From positions 124,001-188,000 of the forward strand of contig NZ_PJAQ01000068.1 in the NCBI RefSeq assembly GCF_002836775.1: DNA of 64,000 nt. Direction: 5' to 3'. The notes under the pieces were generated by a model. That model made no database searches. It saw nothing but the letters and a program-made list of their open reading frames with translations, and had not been told where the DNA came from. The stretch's first letter is position 1, and each line of letters opens with the position of its first letter. A program made the translations under genes and the position numbers. Of this stretch, positions 49,651 to 58,774 are shown piece after piece. Source of the DNA: Colwellia sp. 12G3. Lineage in GTDB: Bacteria > Pseudomonadota > Gammaproteobacteria > Enterobacterales > Alteromonadaceae.

Positions 49651-50625
49651 ATGACAATTATCGCCAGCACACAATTACCATCTCTAACACAACTACCAGA
49701 GACCTACCTTATTGAACTTAGCGACTTTGGGGCAATATCTTTATCTGGTGCAGAACAAACTAGTTATTTACAAGGACAAGTAACTTGTGATGTTAACAAC
49801 AGCACAGAATCAAACTTACTTGTCGGTGCTCATTGCGATGCCAAAGGAAAAGTTTTTTCCGTTTTTCGATTAATCAATCGCTCTTCTGCGCATTTATTAT
49901 TACAACCTAAAGCCAGTATAGAAAGTTCACTTAAAGAACTGAGAAAATTTGGTGTATTCGCTAAAGTTACCATTGATGCGATTGAAGATTTAAGCTTTAT
50001 TGCTTTAGTTGGTGAGCAAGCAAATACCTTGTTACAACAAGAATTCTCACAAGTCCCAGATAGTTTAAGCCCTGTGGTTCAAGTTGGTACAACTAGCTTA
50101 GTGTACATCTGTGGTGATCAGCCTAGATACATCATTATTGATGAGCAAGTGACTATTAAATCTTTAGTCCAGAAATTAGCTCTGCCAACCTATTCTCAAG
50201 CAGTATGGAATTTATTAGAGATAACTCAAGGTTTTCCAATTCTATCAACAAGCACTAGTGGTCATTACGTGCCGCAGATGCTGAATTTACAAGCAATTAA
50301 TGGCATAAGTTTCACCAAAGGCTGTTACCTAGGTCAAGAAACTGTCGCTAGAATGCAATATTTGGGAAAAAATAAGCGTGCCCTTTTTTGCTTAAAAGCA
50401 CAACTTGAGCAACCTTTTCAATCGGATGACGTAATTGAAAAGCAATTAGGTGAAAACTGGCGAAAAGGTGGCGATATACTAGCCCATTATCAAGCCGATG
50501 ATGGCAGTTGTGTCATGCAAGCGGTATTGGCTAACGATGGAGATCTCCCCTCACTGCGCATTGCTTCTCAAGTTGATTCGGTAGTAACAAATCAAGCTTT
50601 ACCTTATACTCTTGTAGCTGAATAA
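49651..50625 (+). CDS. ygfZ: tRNA-modifying protein YgfZ
   Basis: YgfZ is a folate-binding protein of the GcvT-like family that supports iron-sulphur enzymes such as MiaB. The 324-residue protein has the conserved KGCYLGQETVARMQYLG motif (about 228-244) with the functional Cys, and an N-terminal GAISLSGAEQTSYLQGQVTCDVN stretch typical of the family. It is divergent from sdhE, the same neighbourhood as in E. coli, and lies 30 bp before the SlyD-type gene. Confidence 0.94.
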   Translation: MTIIASTQLPSLTQLPETYLIELSDFGAISLSGAEQTSYLQGQVTCDVNNSTESNLLVGAHCDAKGKVFSVFRLINRSSAHLLLQPKASIESSLKELRKFGVFAKVTIDAIEDLSFIALVGEQANTLLQQEFSQVPDSLSPVVQVGTTSLVYICGDQPRYIIIDEQVTIKSLVQKLALPTYSQAVWNLLEITQGFPILSTSTSGHYVPQMLNLQAINGISFTKGCYLGQETVARMQYLGKNKRALFCLKAQLEQPFQSDDVIEKQLGENWRKGGDILAHYQADDGSCVMQAVLANDGDLPSLRIASQVDSVVTNQALPYTLVAE

Positions 50626-50655
50626 TCTCAATACTTAAAATCACTAGGAATAAAC

Positions 50656-51147
50656 ATGAAAATAGCTAAAAATAATGTCGTTGTTATGCACTATGCCGTA
50701 TCTGATAACGAAGGCACTTTAATTGATAGCTCATACGAAGATAAGCCAATGTCTATTATTCAAGGTACCGGTTATTTAATCCCTGGCTTAGATGATGCCC
50801 TTATCGATCACAAAGCGGGTGATAAATTTGAAGTTGCCGTTGCATGTGAAGATGCTTACGGTGAAAGACATGATGATTATGTTCAAACGGTTCCTAGAGA
50901 AGTACTTGCTGGTGTTGATGATCTTTCCCTTGGCACTCAATTACGTGCAACCACTGATGATGGCGAGCAAACGGTTATTGTTATTGATGTCCAAGATGAC
51001 GAAATTACTGTTGACGGCAATCACCCACTTTCAGGTTTAGACTTAAGCTTTGACGTTGAAATTATCGAAGTTCGTGAAGCTACTGCGGATGAACTTGAGC
51101 ATGGTCACGTGCATAGTGAAGGCGGTTGTGGACACGATCACTCATAA
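50656..51147 (+). CDS. slyD: FKBP-type peptidyl-prolyl isomerase, SlyD type
   Basis: The 163-residue protein has the FKBP fold with the IF (insert-in-flap) chaperone domain: MKIAKNNVVVMHYAVSDNEG, GTGYLIPGLDDALIDHKAGDKFEV, the insert AYGERHDDYVQTVPREVL... and GNHPLSGLDLSFDVEIIEVREAT. The short C-terminal tail HGHVHSEGGCGHDHS has five His and one Cys and may bind nickel, though it is much shorter than E. coli SlyD's. Activities expected: proline isomerisation and folding help, possibly nickel supply. It follows ygfZ by 30 bp as an operon. Confidence 0.85.
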   Translation: MKIAKNNVVVMHYAVSDNEGTLIDSSYEDKPMSIIQGTGYLIPGLDDALIDHKAGDKFEVAVACEDAYGERHDDYVQTVPREVLAGVDDLSLGTQLRATTDDGEQTVIVIDVQDDEITVDGNHPLSGLDLSFDVEIIEVREATADELEHGHVHSEGGCGHDHS

Positions 51148-51244
51148 CGTTTGCTGCTGTACATATAACCTCACTGCTCAAAGTCCAATAAGTATGACTA
51201 TTGATTAGTAACTAGTTACTAAAATATTACTAAATAGCAGACAT

Positions 51245-51282
51245 AAAAAAACGTAACCTTACGTCTAAGGTTACGTTTTTTT
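51245..51282. terminator. Bidirectional terminator between slyD and recA
   Basis: Perfect 16-bp stem AAAAAACGTAACCTTA/TAAGGTTACGTTTTTT with a CGTC loop. It serves the convergent slyD-type gene and recA. Confidence 0.95.
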
Positions 51283-51317
51283 GTCGCTAAGTTTTACTAA
51301 GGAAAAACTTGTGCTAA

Positions 51318-52355
51318 TTATTCAGTTACTACTACTGCTTCTTCTTTTTTCTCTTCAGTCACAACTGCTTTTGTTAAAAACATTTCACGTAATTTAGTAT
51401 CAACATCTTTAGCCATTTCCGGATGTTCGTCTAAATATTTTGCAGCATTCGCTTTACCTTGACCAATTCGTTCACCATTACAGCTATACCAAGCACCCGC
51501 TTTTTCTACAAAACCATGTTTAACGCCTAGTTCAATTAACTCACCTAAATTGTTAATGCCTTCGCCGTACAAAATTTGGAATTCAGCTTGTTTAAACGGT
51601 GGAGCAATTTTGTTTTTAACAACTTTCACTCGTGTTTCATTACCAACGATTTCATCACCGTTTTTAACTGCGCCAATACGACGAATGTCTAAACGTACTG
51701 AAGCGTAAAATTTTAACGCATTACCACCAGTAGTCGTTTCTGGGCTACCAAACATAACACCAATTTTCATACGAATTTGGTTAATAAAAATAAGCATGGT
51801 ATTCGATTTTTTCAAATTACCGGTAAGCTTACGCATCGCTTGTGACAACATACGTGCTTGCAAGCCCATATGTGAATCACCCATATCGCCTTCAATCTCA
51901 GCTTTAGGTGTAAGCGCGGCAACAGAGTCGACTACAATAACGTCGATTGCACCAGAGCGCGTTAACATATCAACAATTTCTAATGCTTGCTCACCAGTAT
52001 CAGGTTGCGATATTAATAACTCATTAATGTTAACGCCTAATTTTTCAGCATAAACAGGGTCAAGGGCATGCTCAGCATCAATAAAGGCACAAACTTTACC
52101 ATTACGTTGTGCTTCAGCAATAACCTCTAAAGTAAGCGTAGTTTTACCGCTAGATTCTGGACCATAAATTTCAACAACACGGCCTAGTGGTAATCCACCT
52201 GCACCTAATGCGATATCTAAGCCTAATGAACCCGTAGAAATAGTTTCTACATCCATGGTGGTATTATCACCAAGCTTCATTATTGAACCTTTACCGAATT
52301 GACGTTCAATTTGGGCTAAGGCTGCTGATAGTGCTTTATCTTTATCGTCTTTCAT
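51318..52355 (-). CDS. recA: Recombinase A
   Basis: RecA carries out strand exchange and triggers LexA self-cleavage. The 345-residue protein has Walker [10 protein letters not shown] at residues 65-73, Walker [11 protein letters not shown], the L1 and L2 loops ([24 protein letters not shown] and [35 protein letters not shown]) and an acidic C-terminal tail ending [15 protein letters not shown] perfect SOS box lies upstream. recX, which follows recA in many relatives, is not here; a terminator ends the gene directly. Confidence 0.98.
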   Translation of the reverse strand: MKDDKDKALSAALAQIERQFGKGSIMKLGDNTTMDVETISTGSLGLDIALGAGGLPLGRVVEIYGPESSGKTTLTLEVIAEAQRNGKVCAFIDAEHALDPVYAEKLGVNINELLISQPDTGEQALEIVDMLTRSGAIDVIVVDSVAALTPKAEIEGDMGDSHMGLQARMLSQAMRKLTGNLKKSNTMLIFINQIRMKIGVMFGSPETTTGGNALKFYASVRLDIRRIGAVKNGDEIVGNETRVKVVKNKIAPPFKQAEFQILYGEGINNLGELIELGVKHGFVEKAGAWYSCNGERIGQGKANAAKYLDEHPEMAKDVDTKLREMFLTKAVVTEEKKEEAVVVTE

Positions 52356-52417
52356 AGTTGCTCCGCGACTCTAAATCGCTAGTTCTTGTTTATGGTTTCG
52401 TTTTGATGAGACAAGTA

Positions 52418-52437
52418 TACTGTATAGTCGTACAGTA
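52418..52437. promoter_or_regulatory. LexA (SOS) box of recA
   Basis: TACTGTATAGTCGTACAGTA is a 20-bp palindrome with CTGT-N8-ACAG exactly as in the SOS consensus. It lies about 65 bp upstream of the recA start. Confidence 0.95.
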
Positions 52438-52655
52438 TCAAGCTTTTTATCGTTTTTTATTTTAACTGTGAAAAAAACAAAGAGCTGGTACTTTTAAATG
52501 CCTGATATAAAAGAATAATTTAACAGTTAATAACTTTTTATTATTTTATTGTAAAAAGTTACTATTCAATTATTTATATTTATTTGACTGATTTTAACTT
52601 TTATATTTTTTATAAGGCTGTGCGATTTAACCTGTATCATAGGGGGGAATCTATT

Positions 52656-52760
52656 TTGGCTAAAATTAAACTTTTTAGACAGTTACGTCTTGATATTTTT
52701 TTGGTGGTGAGTGGAGCACATCTTGAAATATTTTATTATGATATTGCCACAACACATTGA
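52656..52760 (+). CDS. Possible 34-aa small protein
   Basis: A TTG start at 52656 is preceded by ATAGGGGGGAATCTATT, an unusually G-rich ribosome site at good spacing. The frame runs 34 codons (MAKIKLFRQLRLDIFLVVSG, then AHLEIFYYDIATTH) to TGA at 52758-52760. Its basic, amphipathic start and hydrophobic middle could make a short membrane-associated peptide. No family is recognised and the start is non-ATG, so this is tentative. Confidence 0.35.
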   Translation: MAKIKLFRQLRLDIFLVVSGAHLEIFYYDIATTH

Positions 52761-52785
52761 CTAGAAGGTAAGCCTTGAGGGAAAA

Positions 52786-52823
52786 CACTGTTTATCGTTG
52801 AGGGTTAGAACAGTGCTTTTTTT
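52786..52823 (+). terminator. Intrinsic terminator (plus strand)
   Basis: Stem CACTGTT/AACAGTG with a 16-nt loop and seven T residues. It lies 26 bp after the small frame. It may also act weakly for the minus-strand GGDEF/EAL gene. Confidence 0.75.
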
Positions 52824-52876
52824 GCTACCGATTGAACCATCCCATCAACAACAGTCTATTATAGGTTAGTTTATTA

Positions 52877-55126
52877 TTAGCTCACCTCAAACCAAGGTTC
52901 AGGTTTGTGAATATGGTAGCCTTGCCCATAATCAATACCAATGTCGATAAGCATTTCTTCAATCACCGAGTTTTCAACAAATTCTGCAATAGTTCTTTTA
53001 TTCATCGCATCGGCAGTACGTTTAATATTTTCAACAAAAACACGGTTGATCGCATTTGTGTCCATATCTTTAACAAAAATACCATCAATCTTTATTATGT
53101 CCACAGGTAGCTTTTGTAAGTAGCTAAATGATGACATACCACTACCAAAATCATCTAATGAAAAGCTACAGCCAAATTTTTTCATTTTATTAATAAAATA
53201 TAATGCAGAGTCTATATGGCGGATAGCAGATGTTTCAGTTATCTCAAAACAAATTCGATTGGCAGGTACTTGGTATTGATCAAATAACTTAATTACCTGA
53301 CTATAAATATCGCGGTCGGCAATCGTAACACCAGATAGATTGATACTGTAACTTGTATTATCATCCGGCTGAGAAGCAAGCATTTTAAAGGTATGCTCAA
53401 TGACCCACTGATCTATTTGTCTGATTAATCCGTATTTTTCTGCCGCGGGAATAAAGTGAATAGGTGGTACAAATACTCCCTGTGCATTTTTCATCCGAAC
53501 GAGCACTTCATAGTGTGAATTACGTTTTTTATTAAGCGACTTGATTTCTTGTCGATATAATAAAAGACGATTCTCTTTTAAGCCTTCCGCAACATCATGT
53601 AAGGCCTCCATTTCTTTCGCATGCAAAACTAATTGCTCATCGTCACTTTGATAAACTTGTACTCTGTTGCGACCTTTTTCTTTTGCTAATCTAACCGCTT
53701 GACCTAAGGATGAATACACTTGTTGAGCATCAAAAATAGAATGGTCTAAAATAATCACCCCAATACTGGCAGTGATGTGTGTGTTTTGTTCAAGTTCCTC
53801 AATGCGAATGTTCTGTATTTCTAAACGAGTATTATGAGCAAAGTCTTTAGCCTCACTAAATAACATTTCAGGCAATAACACAGCAAATTCATCATTACCT
53901 AGTCTACTTATAATGGCATTATCAGGAAGGAAATCTTTTAGTCCTATTGATATTTGATGTAAAAATTTATCACCAACCGCATAGCTAAGACTATTATTTA
54001 TCACTTGAAATTTATCTAAGTCGATGTGCATAACTACACCTACTTGATTATTTACTATGGTATTTGCATTAATTGAGTTATGAGCAAGTAAACGATTCGC
54101 TTCAATATGTTCTGATAATTGCCTATCGAAATTCACCCTATTTGCTAAACCTGTTAGTTGGTCATGGTTATCTACATAAACTAATGTCTGTTCCACTTTC
54201 AGCTGTTTTTGTAAACTATGCTTTTTTTGGCGGTAAAAAACGTAAATAAAGAGCGTCAACAATCCCCAGATGAGTATTGCTTTAATCAAACCTTGCCGAT
54301 ATAAATCGTTACTGTATTTAGGAGATAAGCGGATAGCTAACTGCCAACGCGTATGTGGAATTACTTTAACAAAATTAAAAGAACTGAGCTCTTCGCCCAA
54401 AATCAATTCGTTATAATTACTATCATATTTCTCAGTGGTGAGTTCTACTTCTCCAAGAAGATCCGCTCGCATTAAAAAAAGTTGCTGATGCGGTAACTGA
54501 TATTTTGTTAAAATATCAGTTAATATATCGGGATTAAAAGCGACAAAGAAAAATGAGCCCGCTCCAGATGTAGTGGCTAATGGTTGTAGTAAATCAAAAT
54601 GAATACTACTTTTACTTCGGTGTAAAAATAATTTATTTTGTGCCCCATCTGCAATAGTTGTCGCTATTTCATTTTCACAATCAGGTAAAAAGCTTCCTGT
54701 TATGTGTTTTAAACTGCCTTGACCGTTTTGATCTATCAAGGCGAATAAACGGGTATTATCTATATCGTTTCGTAACGATGTTAATACTTGCATATACTCT
54801 TGCTGCGAAACGTCACCTGATTTTTTCTCTAATTGTTCAATGGCATTTAACTGTTTTTGTTGGAAAAGATCTATTTCTAAACGAAGATGAGTGAAATACT
54901 CTTGATAGTCAGAAAGGATACGATCCGTTACTGAATCCATCAATGACTCTTGGTAACTGTGGTGAATTTTATTCGCGGAAAAAGATTGTGATATCAACAA
55001 GATTAAGATTAGAAAACTCGTCAGAATAACGACAGCTTTTGATGTCTTTAATGCTTTACTTTGCTGCTGTTGTAAAGATGAGTAAGTCAATAAACGCTCA
55101 AATAATAAGTCTTGGTAACAAAACAA
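52877..55126 (-). CDS. Membrane GGDEF-EAL protein (cyclic-di-GMP metabolism)
   Basis: About 749 residues: a membrane helix at about 30-48, a periplasmic sensor domain to about residue 280, a second helix (LIKAILIWGLLTLFIYVFY), a GGDEF domain with RLGNDEFAVL in place of GGDEF, and a C-terminal EAL domain with EVLVRM (EVL for EAL), ETSAIRH, DDFGSG, IIKIDGIFV and AEFVE. The EAL metal and catalytic residues look mostly intact, so phosphodiesterase activity is likely, while diguanylate cyclase activity is doubtful. The upstream end at 55126 is a TTG; the first ATG would remove the first membrane helix, so a non-ATG start is needed or the N-terminus is mis-set. Confidence 0.88.
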   Translation of the reverse strand: MFCYQDLLFERLLTYSSLQQQQSKALKTSKAVVILTSFLILILLISQSFSANKIHHSYQESLMDSVTDRILSDYQEYFTHLRLEIDLFQQKQLNAIEQLEKKSGDVSQQEYMQVLTSLRNDIDNTRLFALIDQNGQGSLKHITGSFLPDCENEIATTIADGAQNKLFLHRSKSSIHFDLLQPLATTSGAGSFFFVAFNPDILTDILTKYQLPHQQLFLMRADLLGEVELTTEKYDSNYNELILGEELSSFNFVKVIPHTRWQLAIRLSPKYSNDLYRQGLIKAILIWGLLTLFIYVFYRQKKHSLQKQLKVEQTLVYVDNHDQLTGLANRVNFDRQLSEHIEANRLLAHNSINANTIVNNQVGVVMHIDLDKFQVINNSLSYAVGDKFLHQISIGLKDFLPDNAIISRLGNDEFAVLLPEMLFSEAKDFAHNTRLEIQNIRIEELEQNTHITASIGVIILDHSIFDAQQVYSSLGQAVRLAKEKGRNRVQVYQSDDEQLVLHAKEMEALHDVAEGLKENRLLLYRQEIKSLNKKRNSHYEVLVRMKNAQGVFVPPIHFIPAAEKYGLIRQIDQWVIEHTFKMLASQPDDNTSYSINLSGVTIADRDIYSQVIKLFDQYQVPANRICFEITETSAIRHIDSALYFINKMKKFGCSFSLDDFGSGMSSFSYLQKLPVDIIKIDGIFVKDMDTNAINRVFVENIKRTADAMNKRTIAEFVENSVIEEMLIDIGIDYGQGYHIHKPEPWFEVS

Positions 55127-55174
55127 TATAAACAGTCACTTTATGTTACGCAAGCACTATAAGTTGCCAAAAGG

Positions 55175-56071
55175 TTAGTGAGCTAGTTTTTCACGACCTA
55201 TACTAACAATTTGCTCGGAAATCTTCTTATTAACTCCTTTGACCAGCACCCAGCTATGCCAATACAGGGTTTCTACCAATTCATTTTCTGGGCATAAGTT
55301 TATTAACTGACCTGTAGTTAATTCTTTTTCAATTTGTAATTTGGGTAACAAACAATAAGCTACCCCCTGCTTAACTAGCGCTACGAATGCTTCTGATGAA
55401 CGAACACTGTGGCAATAATATTCACTGGCGGCCAAACTAAAGTGCTTTGCTATATAGCGTACATGCATATCATCTTTATGATCATAACTTATCGCTGGCG
55501 CCATTTTTAATGAGCTCTGGTTCACTCCTTTGGGAAAATATTTTGCTGCAAAACCTTCACTCGCCACCAAGCAATACTCCATCTCACCAAGCTTGAAAGA
55601 GCGATAACCTTTTAAGGGTTTTTCAATAACGCTTACCGCGCCGATTGCTTGGCCGCTTCGTAACTTGTCTAAGGTTCTCTCTTCATGTTCAATAATTAAA
55701 TTCAATTCAACTAAATGATTTTTAAGTACAGGAGTAATCGCATCGATAAACCATGTGGCAATACTATCTGCGTTAACCGCTAAAGATATCTTCATCGGCT
55801 TTATTGGCTTATCCGGAGATAACAGTGGTAGCAATTCATGTTCAAGTTGTTTCACTTTTTTAAAGTGACTTAGCAATTGTTCCCCTGCCGGTGTTGCAAC
55901 AATGGGTTGATTACGAATAAGAACCGGTTGGCCAACATGCTCCTCTAACGCCTTAATGCGTTGAGATATTGCTGATTGTGAGATGAATAATTTTTGTGCT
56001 GCTAACTCAAAGCTCTGTAGCTCAATGACTTCGGCTAGTGCAGCTAAAAGCTTATAATCAAAATTTGCCAT
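55175..56071 (-). CDS. argP: LysR-type transcriptional regulator ArgP
   Basis: ArgP activates arginine/lysine export and amino acid genes. The 298-residue protein has the N-terminal winged helix-turn-helix (FDYKLLAALAEVIELQSFELAAQKLFISQSAISQRIKALEEHVGQPVLIRNQP) and a LysR effector domain. The N-terminal sequence and the divergent argO-type gene, as in E. coli argP-argO, support the name. The 122-bp space between the two genes should carry the ArgP binding site. Confidence 0.9.
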   Translation of the reverse strand: MANFDYKLLAALAEVIELQSFELAAQKLFISQSAISQRIKALEEHVGQPVLIRNQPIVATPAGEQLLSHFKKVKQLEHELLPLLSPDKPIKPMKISLAVNADSIATWFIDAITPVLKNHLVELNLIIEHEERTLDKLRSGQAIGAVSVIEKPLKGYRSFKLGEMEYCLVASEGFAAKYFPKGVNQSSLKMAPAISYDHKDDMHVRYIAKHFSLAASEYYCHSVRSSEAFVALVKQGVAYCLLPKLQIEKELTTGQLINLCPENELVETLYWHSWVLVKGVNKKISEQIVSIGREKLAH

Positions 56072-56193
56072 ATTTTATCAAAACCCCTCATAAGTTTTAC
56101 TAATGATAGTTAATTATTATTAATTATATTTAAATAGAGAATTAATGCAAACTAGCGCTTATCAAATTCCCAGACAAATTATCGAGTACCATT

Positions 56194-56814
56194 ATGAGCT
56201 TATTAGTTCTAGCAAAAGGTTTTACCCTAACATTAAGCATGATCATACCGATAGGCACACAAAATTCTATGCTCATCAATCAAGGTATTCATCAAAACCA
56301 TCATAAAATGACTGCAGCTCTTTTTGTACTTTACGATGCTTTATTAATAAGTATGGGTGTACTTGGCGGAAGTATTTTACTATCCCGTAATGCCACTTTG
56401 TTCAACGTGCTCACTTGGGGCGGTATCTTGTTTTTAAGTGTCTATGGTTTAATGTCAATGAAGTCGGCTTTTGTACAAAGCAAGAATACAACTGATACCG
56501 TTTTGAAAAAGAAATCAGCAAAGATTATTTTCCTAACAACTTTAGCGGTTACGTTCTTAAATCCACATGCCTATATTGATACCGTTATGGTTATTGGTAG
56601 TGTTGGTGGTCAATATTCTGATGAAGTGAAAGTGTACTTTTTGATTGGCTGTGTTTTTGGATCATTAACATGGTTTAGTTGTTTAGCATTTGGCGCAGCT
56701 AAACTTTCAAAACAATTAAGCAGACCAAAAGTAAAAATGACCATAGATATAATTATAGCTTTAGTTATGTGGTTAGTTGCTTGGTCACTGTTTACTACAT
56801 GGATGGCGCGATAA
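56194..56814 (+). CDS. argO: Arginine exporter ArgO (LysE family)
   Basis: The 206-residue membrane protein has six hydrophobic segments and the LysE family start: LAKGFTLTLSMIIPIGTQNSMLINQGI (the PxGxQN motif, about 19-25), LFVLYDALLISMGVLG and LNPHAYIDTVMVIGSVGGQ. It exports arginine (and perhaps canavanine or lysine). It is divergent from argP, which is expected to activate it when arginine is high. Confidence 0.92.
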   Translation: MSLLVLAKGFTLTLSMIIPIGTQNSMLINQGIHQNHHKMTAALFVLYDALLISMGVLGGSILLSRNATLFNVLTWGGILFLSVYGLMSMKSAFVQSKNTTDTVLKKKSAKIIFLTTLAVTFLNPHAYIDTVMVIGSVGGQYSDEVKVYFLIGCVFGSLTWFSCLAFGAAKLSKQLSRPKVKMTIDIIIALVMWLVAWSLFTTWMAR

Positions 56815-56850
56815 TAAATCTCGCCTCTTCCATTATTAACCGCTTAGGAA

Positions 56851-56877
56851 GTGCTAAGACTCAAAGTGTTAGCATTT
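56851..56877 (+). terminator. Weak possible terminator after argO
   Basis: TGCTAA/TTAGCA hairpin with an 11-nt loop, followed by TTTC, about 40 bp past argO. The stem is short. Confidence 0.35.
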
Positions 56878-57106
56878 CATCATTACTTCCACAAAATCCC
56901 TTTCACCATTAATCTCTTAGACTCACAACATTTTTCCTTATTATTAAAGGCCTAACCCTGTTCCGAAAAATACTTTCACTAACAAACATTATAAATACGA
57001 AAGTATAATTAATATAAATCATGCAACTCAATAGATTACTTCTATACTCAAATATATTTCGTTGAAGCACAACCTACGTACATCTATAGTAAGTTAAAGG
57101 AGCACC

Positions 57107-57685
57107 ATGAGCATATTATCAGGTTCAACGGCATTACGTCCCGATCTAGATTGGAGCCAACTGAAAGAAACCGTATTGATGTTAAATCTCGCTGTCGCGC
57201 AAATTGACGGTTCAATGAGCGAGGGCAATTCTTCTATTGAAACGCTTTCTGCCTCATTTACTGGACTGGCCACAAATTTAAGTGATATTCAGTCCTCAAT
57301 ATTACAAATGAAAGACAAGGATGATGGTGATGATGTTGGCAAATTAAAGCTCATCATTGAAGGCTCAACCACAACCGCATTAGATAAAGTCCATTCAGCA
57401 ATTATAGCTTTTCAATTTTACGATAAATTAACACAACGCCTTGACCATGTAAGTCAAAGTTTAGGTGCATTAACAACATTAATAACGGACCCTGCGGCGC
57501 TTTATTCTCCTGTCGAATGGCGAGCATTACAAGAATCTATTCGAAGTAAATATACGATGAAAGAAGAGCGTAATATGTTTGATAAAGTTATCGCTGGTAT
57601 GCCTATTGAAGAGGCGTTAGCTGATTTTAAAAAAGCACTGTTAGATAAAGTTAACTGCGAAGAAGATGAAATTGAATTATTTTAA
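57107..57685 (+). CDS. Helical cytoplasmic protein of unknown function
   Basis: I do not recognise a named family. The 192-residue protein has a strong ribosome site (AAAGGAGCACC). It is acidic and almost wholly helical, with coiled-coil-like MLNLAVAQIDGSMSEGNSSIETLSASFTGLATNLSDIQSSILQM. A central VHSAIIAFQFYDKLTQRLDHVSQSL, reminiscent of chemotaxis-phosphatase-like (CheZ-like) QFxDxxxQRLxHV segments, is followed by EERNMFDKVIAGMPIEEAL. A signalling link is only a guess. No partner gene is adjacent; a short GC hairpin lies at about 57711-57726. Confidence 0.7.
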   Translation: MSILSGSTALRPDLDWSQLKETVLMLNLAVAQIDGSMSEGNSSIETLSASFTGLATNLSDIQSSILQMKDKDDGDDVGKLKLIIEGSTTTALDKVHSAIIAFQFYDKLTQRLDHVSQSLGALTTLITDPAALYSPVEWRALQESIRSKYTMKEERNMFDKVIAGMPIEEALADFKKALLDKVNCEEDEIELF

Positions 57686-58444
57686 CTTTTACTCTGGTTC
57701 TACCTGATATAGGGGTTTGCGCCCCTTGATTAAAACCTTTCTATAACTACTATCCCTATTATAATGCTATAAATTGTCAAACCCCATCAACAGTAATAAT
57801 TCAATCTTTTCACACGGTTTTTAGCTTATAAACTTTAAGCAATAATTGTATTTAAACGCTTTGCAGCAAGCGCAGTAATTACTGTAGAATTAGATCTAGC
57901 CAGCTTGCTTACTCTAAATAACATTTATTTGTTTTTTAAGCGGTTAAAGCACCATAATGCCAGATACATAAAAACTAAATTAGAACCTCCTAATAGCCGA
58001 TTTGTTTTGATAAAATTTAAAACAGCAAGTCCAATATATACGTTAGCCCGAAAGAAGAATAAGAGACCATCAAATAGTATGAATAAACCTTTAAAAGAAA
58101 GTGATTTCTCCTCGCACACCCCAATGATGCGTCAGTGTTGACACCTTATAAATAGAGACAAACAGAAGACCACAGCAAAAAACCTATACCAAAACCTACA
58201 CTTAACAAACCAATCGAATATTTCTTCATTTTATTCTCTAAAACAATCATTTTTTCACTATTCCTCAACCCAACAACAGCACCCTTTCATCACCATAAAA
58301 TCCGGGAAACACATCATTAAACGCATAACCTCGTATAAACAACAACTTACAAAGAAATAACCAATTAATGTAAAATAAACGAAATAAAAATATATTTTGG
58401 GATAATATAGTTTTTGAAATATGCAGTAGTAGACAGGAGGTCAC
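57686..58444. other. Non-coding stretch at the left edge of the accessory island
   Basis: About 760 bp with no convincing long gene. Overlapping short frames on both strands (around 57905-58141) have no ribosome site or recognisable product. No tRNA, direct repeat or integrase is visible that would mark an attachment site. The core-type genes end with the helical unknown and accessory-type genes begin after it, so an island border may lie here. Confidence 0.4.
58146..58229 (-). CDS. Possible 27-aa hydrophobic peptide
   Basis: ATG at 58229 with GAGAATAAA before it, reading MKKYSIGLLSVGFGIGFLLW then SSVCLYL. It has a lysine start and one hydrophobic stretch, like small membrane peptides or a truncated signal sequence. 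Short length makes chance likely. Confidence 0.25.
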   Translation of the reverse strand: MKKYSIGLLSVGFGIGFLLWSSVCLYL

Positions 58445-58630
58445 ATGTATTTCGAAGAAGAATTTATCACGCAAGATCAATTAGCAAGAAAGCTAAAGGT
58501 CAGTAAAGTAACCATCTGGAGGATGATCAATGATGGTCGTTTACCCAAAATGATCACTATTGGAGCACGTTCAAAACGCTGGGTTAGTGCTGATATAAAC
58601 GGTTGGTTGCAATCACTTAAACATAATTAG
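58445..58630 (+). CDS. AlpA family phage/island transcriptional regulator
   Basis: The 61-residue protein is an AlpA/excisionase-type winged helix protein: FITQDQLARKLKVSKVTIWRMINDGRLPKMITIGARSKRWVSADINGWLQSLK. The VSKxTIWRxxxDGxxPK...RxxRW pattern is the family signature. Such proteins regulate integrase genes or act as directionality factors in integrative elements. The ribosome site AGGAGG is excellent. No integrase is visible beside it, so the element is either remnant or its integrase lies outside the window. Confidence 0.9.
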   Translation: MYFEEEFITQDQLARKLKVSKVTIWRMINDGRLPKMITIGARSKRWVSADINGWLQSLKHN

Positions 58631-58644
58631 AAAGGAACTCTATT

Positions 58645-58719
58645 ATGACAAACAAAAGTTCATGCGAATCGCATGGACTTTTAATCAATATCCCCTTTAT
58701 CAATATAGTGTTATATTAA
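58645..58719 (+). CDS. 24-aa frame after the AlpA-type gene (possible gene remnant)
   Basis: ATG at 58645 with AAAGGAACTCTATT in front, 14 bp after the AlpA-type stop, reads MTNKSSCESHGLLINIPFIN then IVLY. Its good ribosome site suggests it was the start of a longer downstream island gene. A perfect hairpin lies inside it, so it could instead be a leader or pure terminator DNA. Confidence 0.3.
   Translation: MTNKSSCESHGLLINIPFINIVLY
58654..58682 (+). terminator. Hairpin after the AlpA-type gene
   Basis: Arms AAAAGTTCATGCG and CGCATGGACTTTT (one G-T pair) with an AAT loop, closing with TTTT. It lies 23 bp past the AlpA-type stop and is probably its terminator. Confidence 0.75.
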
Positions 58720-58774
58720 CGCATTTAAACACTTTTAATTCAATAACTTAAACTTTGATTTACCGATCGTTTTT

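Larger units (their letters stand above)
52585..52823 (+). ncRNA. Candidate small transcript between recA and the GGDEF/EAL gene
   Basis: A plausible promoter (TTGACT near 52585 and TATATT about 15-17 bases on), a strong G-rich ribosome site followed by a 34-codon frame, and an intrinsic terminator at 52786-52823 lie in order on the plus strand, opposite to both neighbours. It may be a small RNA, a small-protein mRNA, or both. Confidence 0.45.

Noticed and set aside
57905..58141. Overlapping frames on both strands in the island border
   Set aside because: No ribosome site, low-complexity composition, and the two frames exclude each other.
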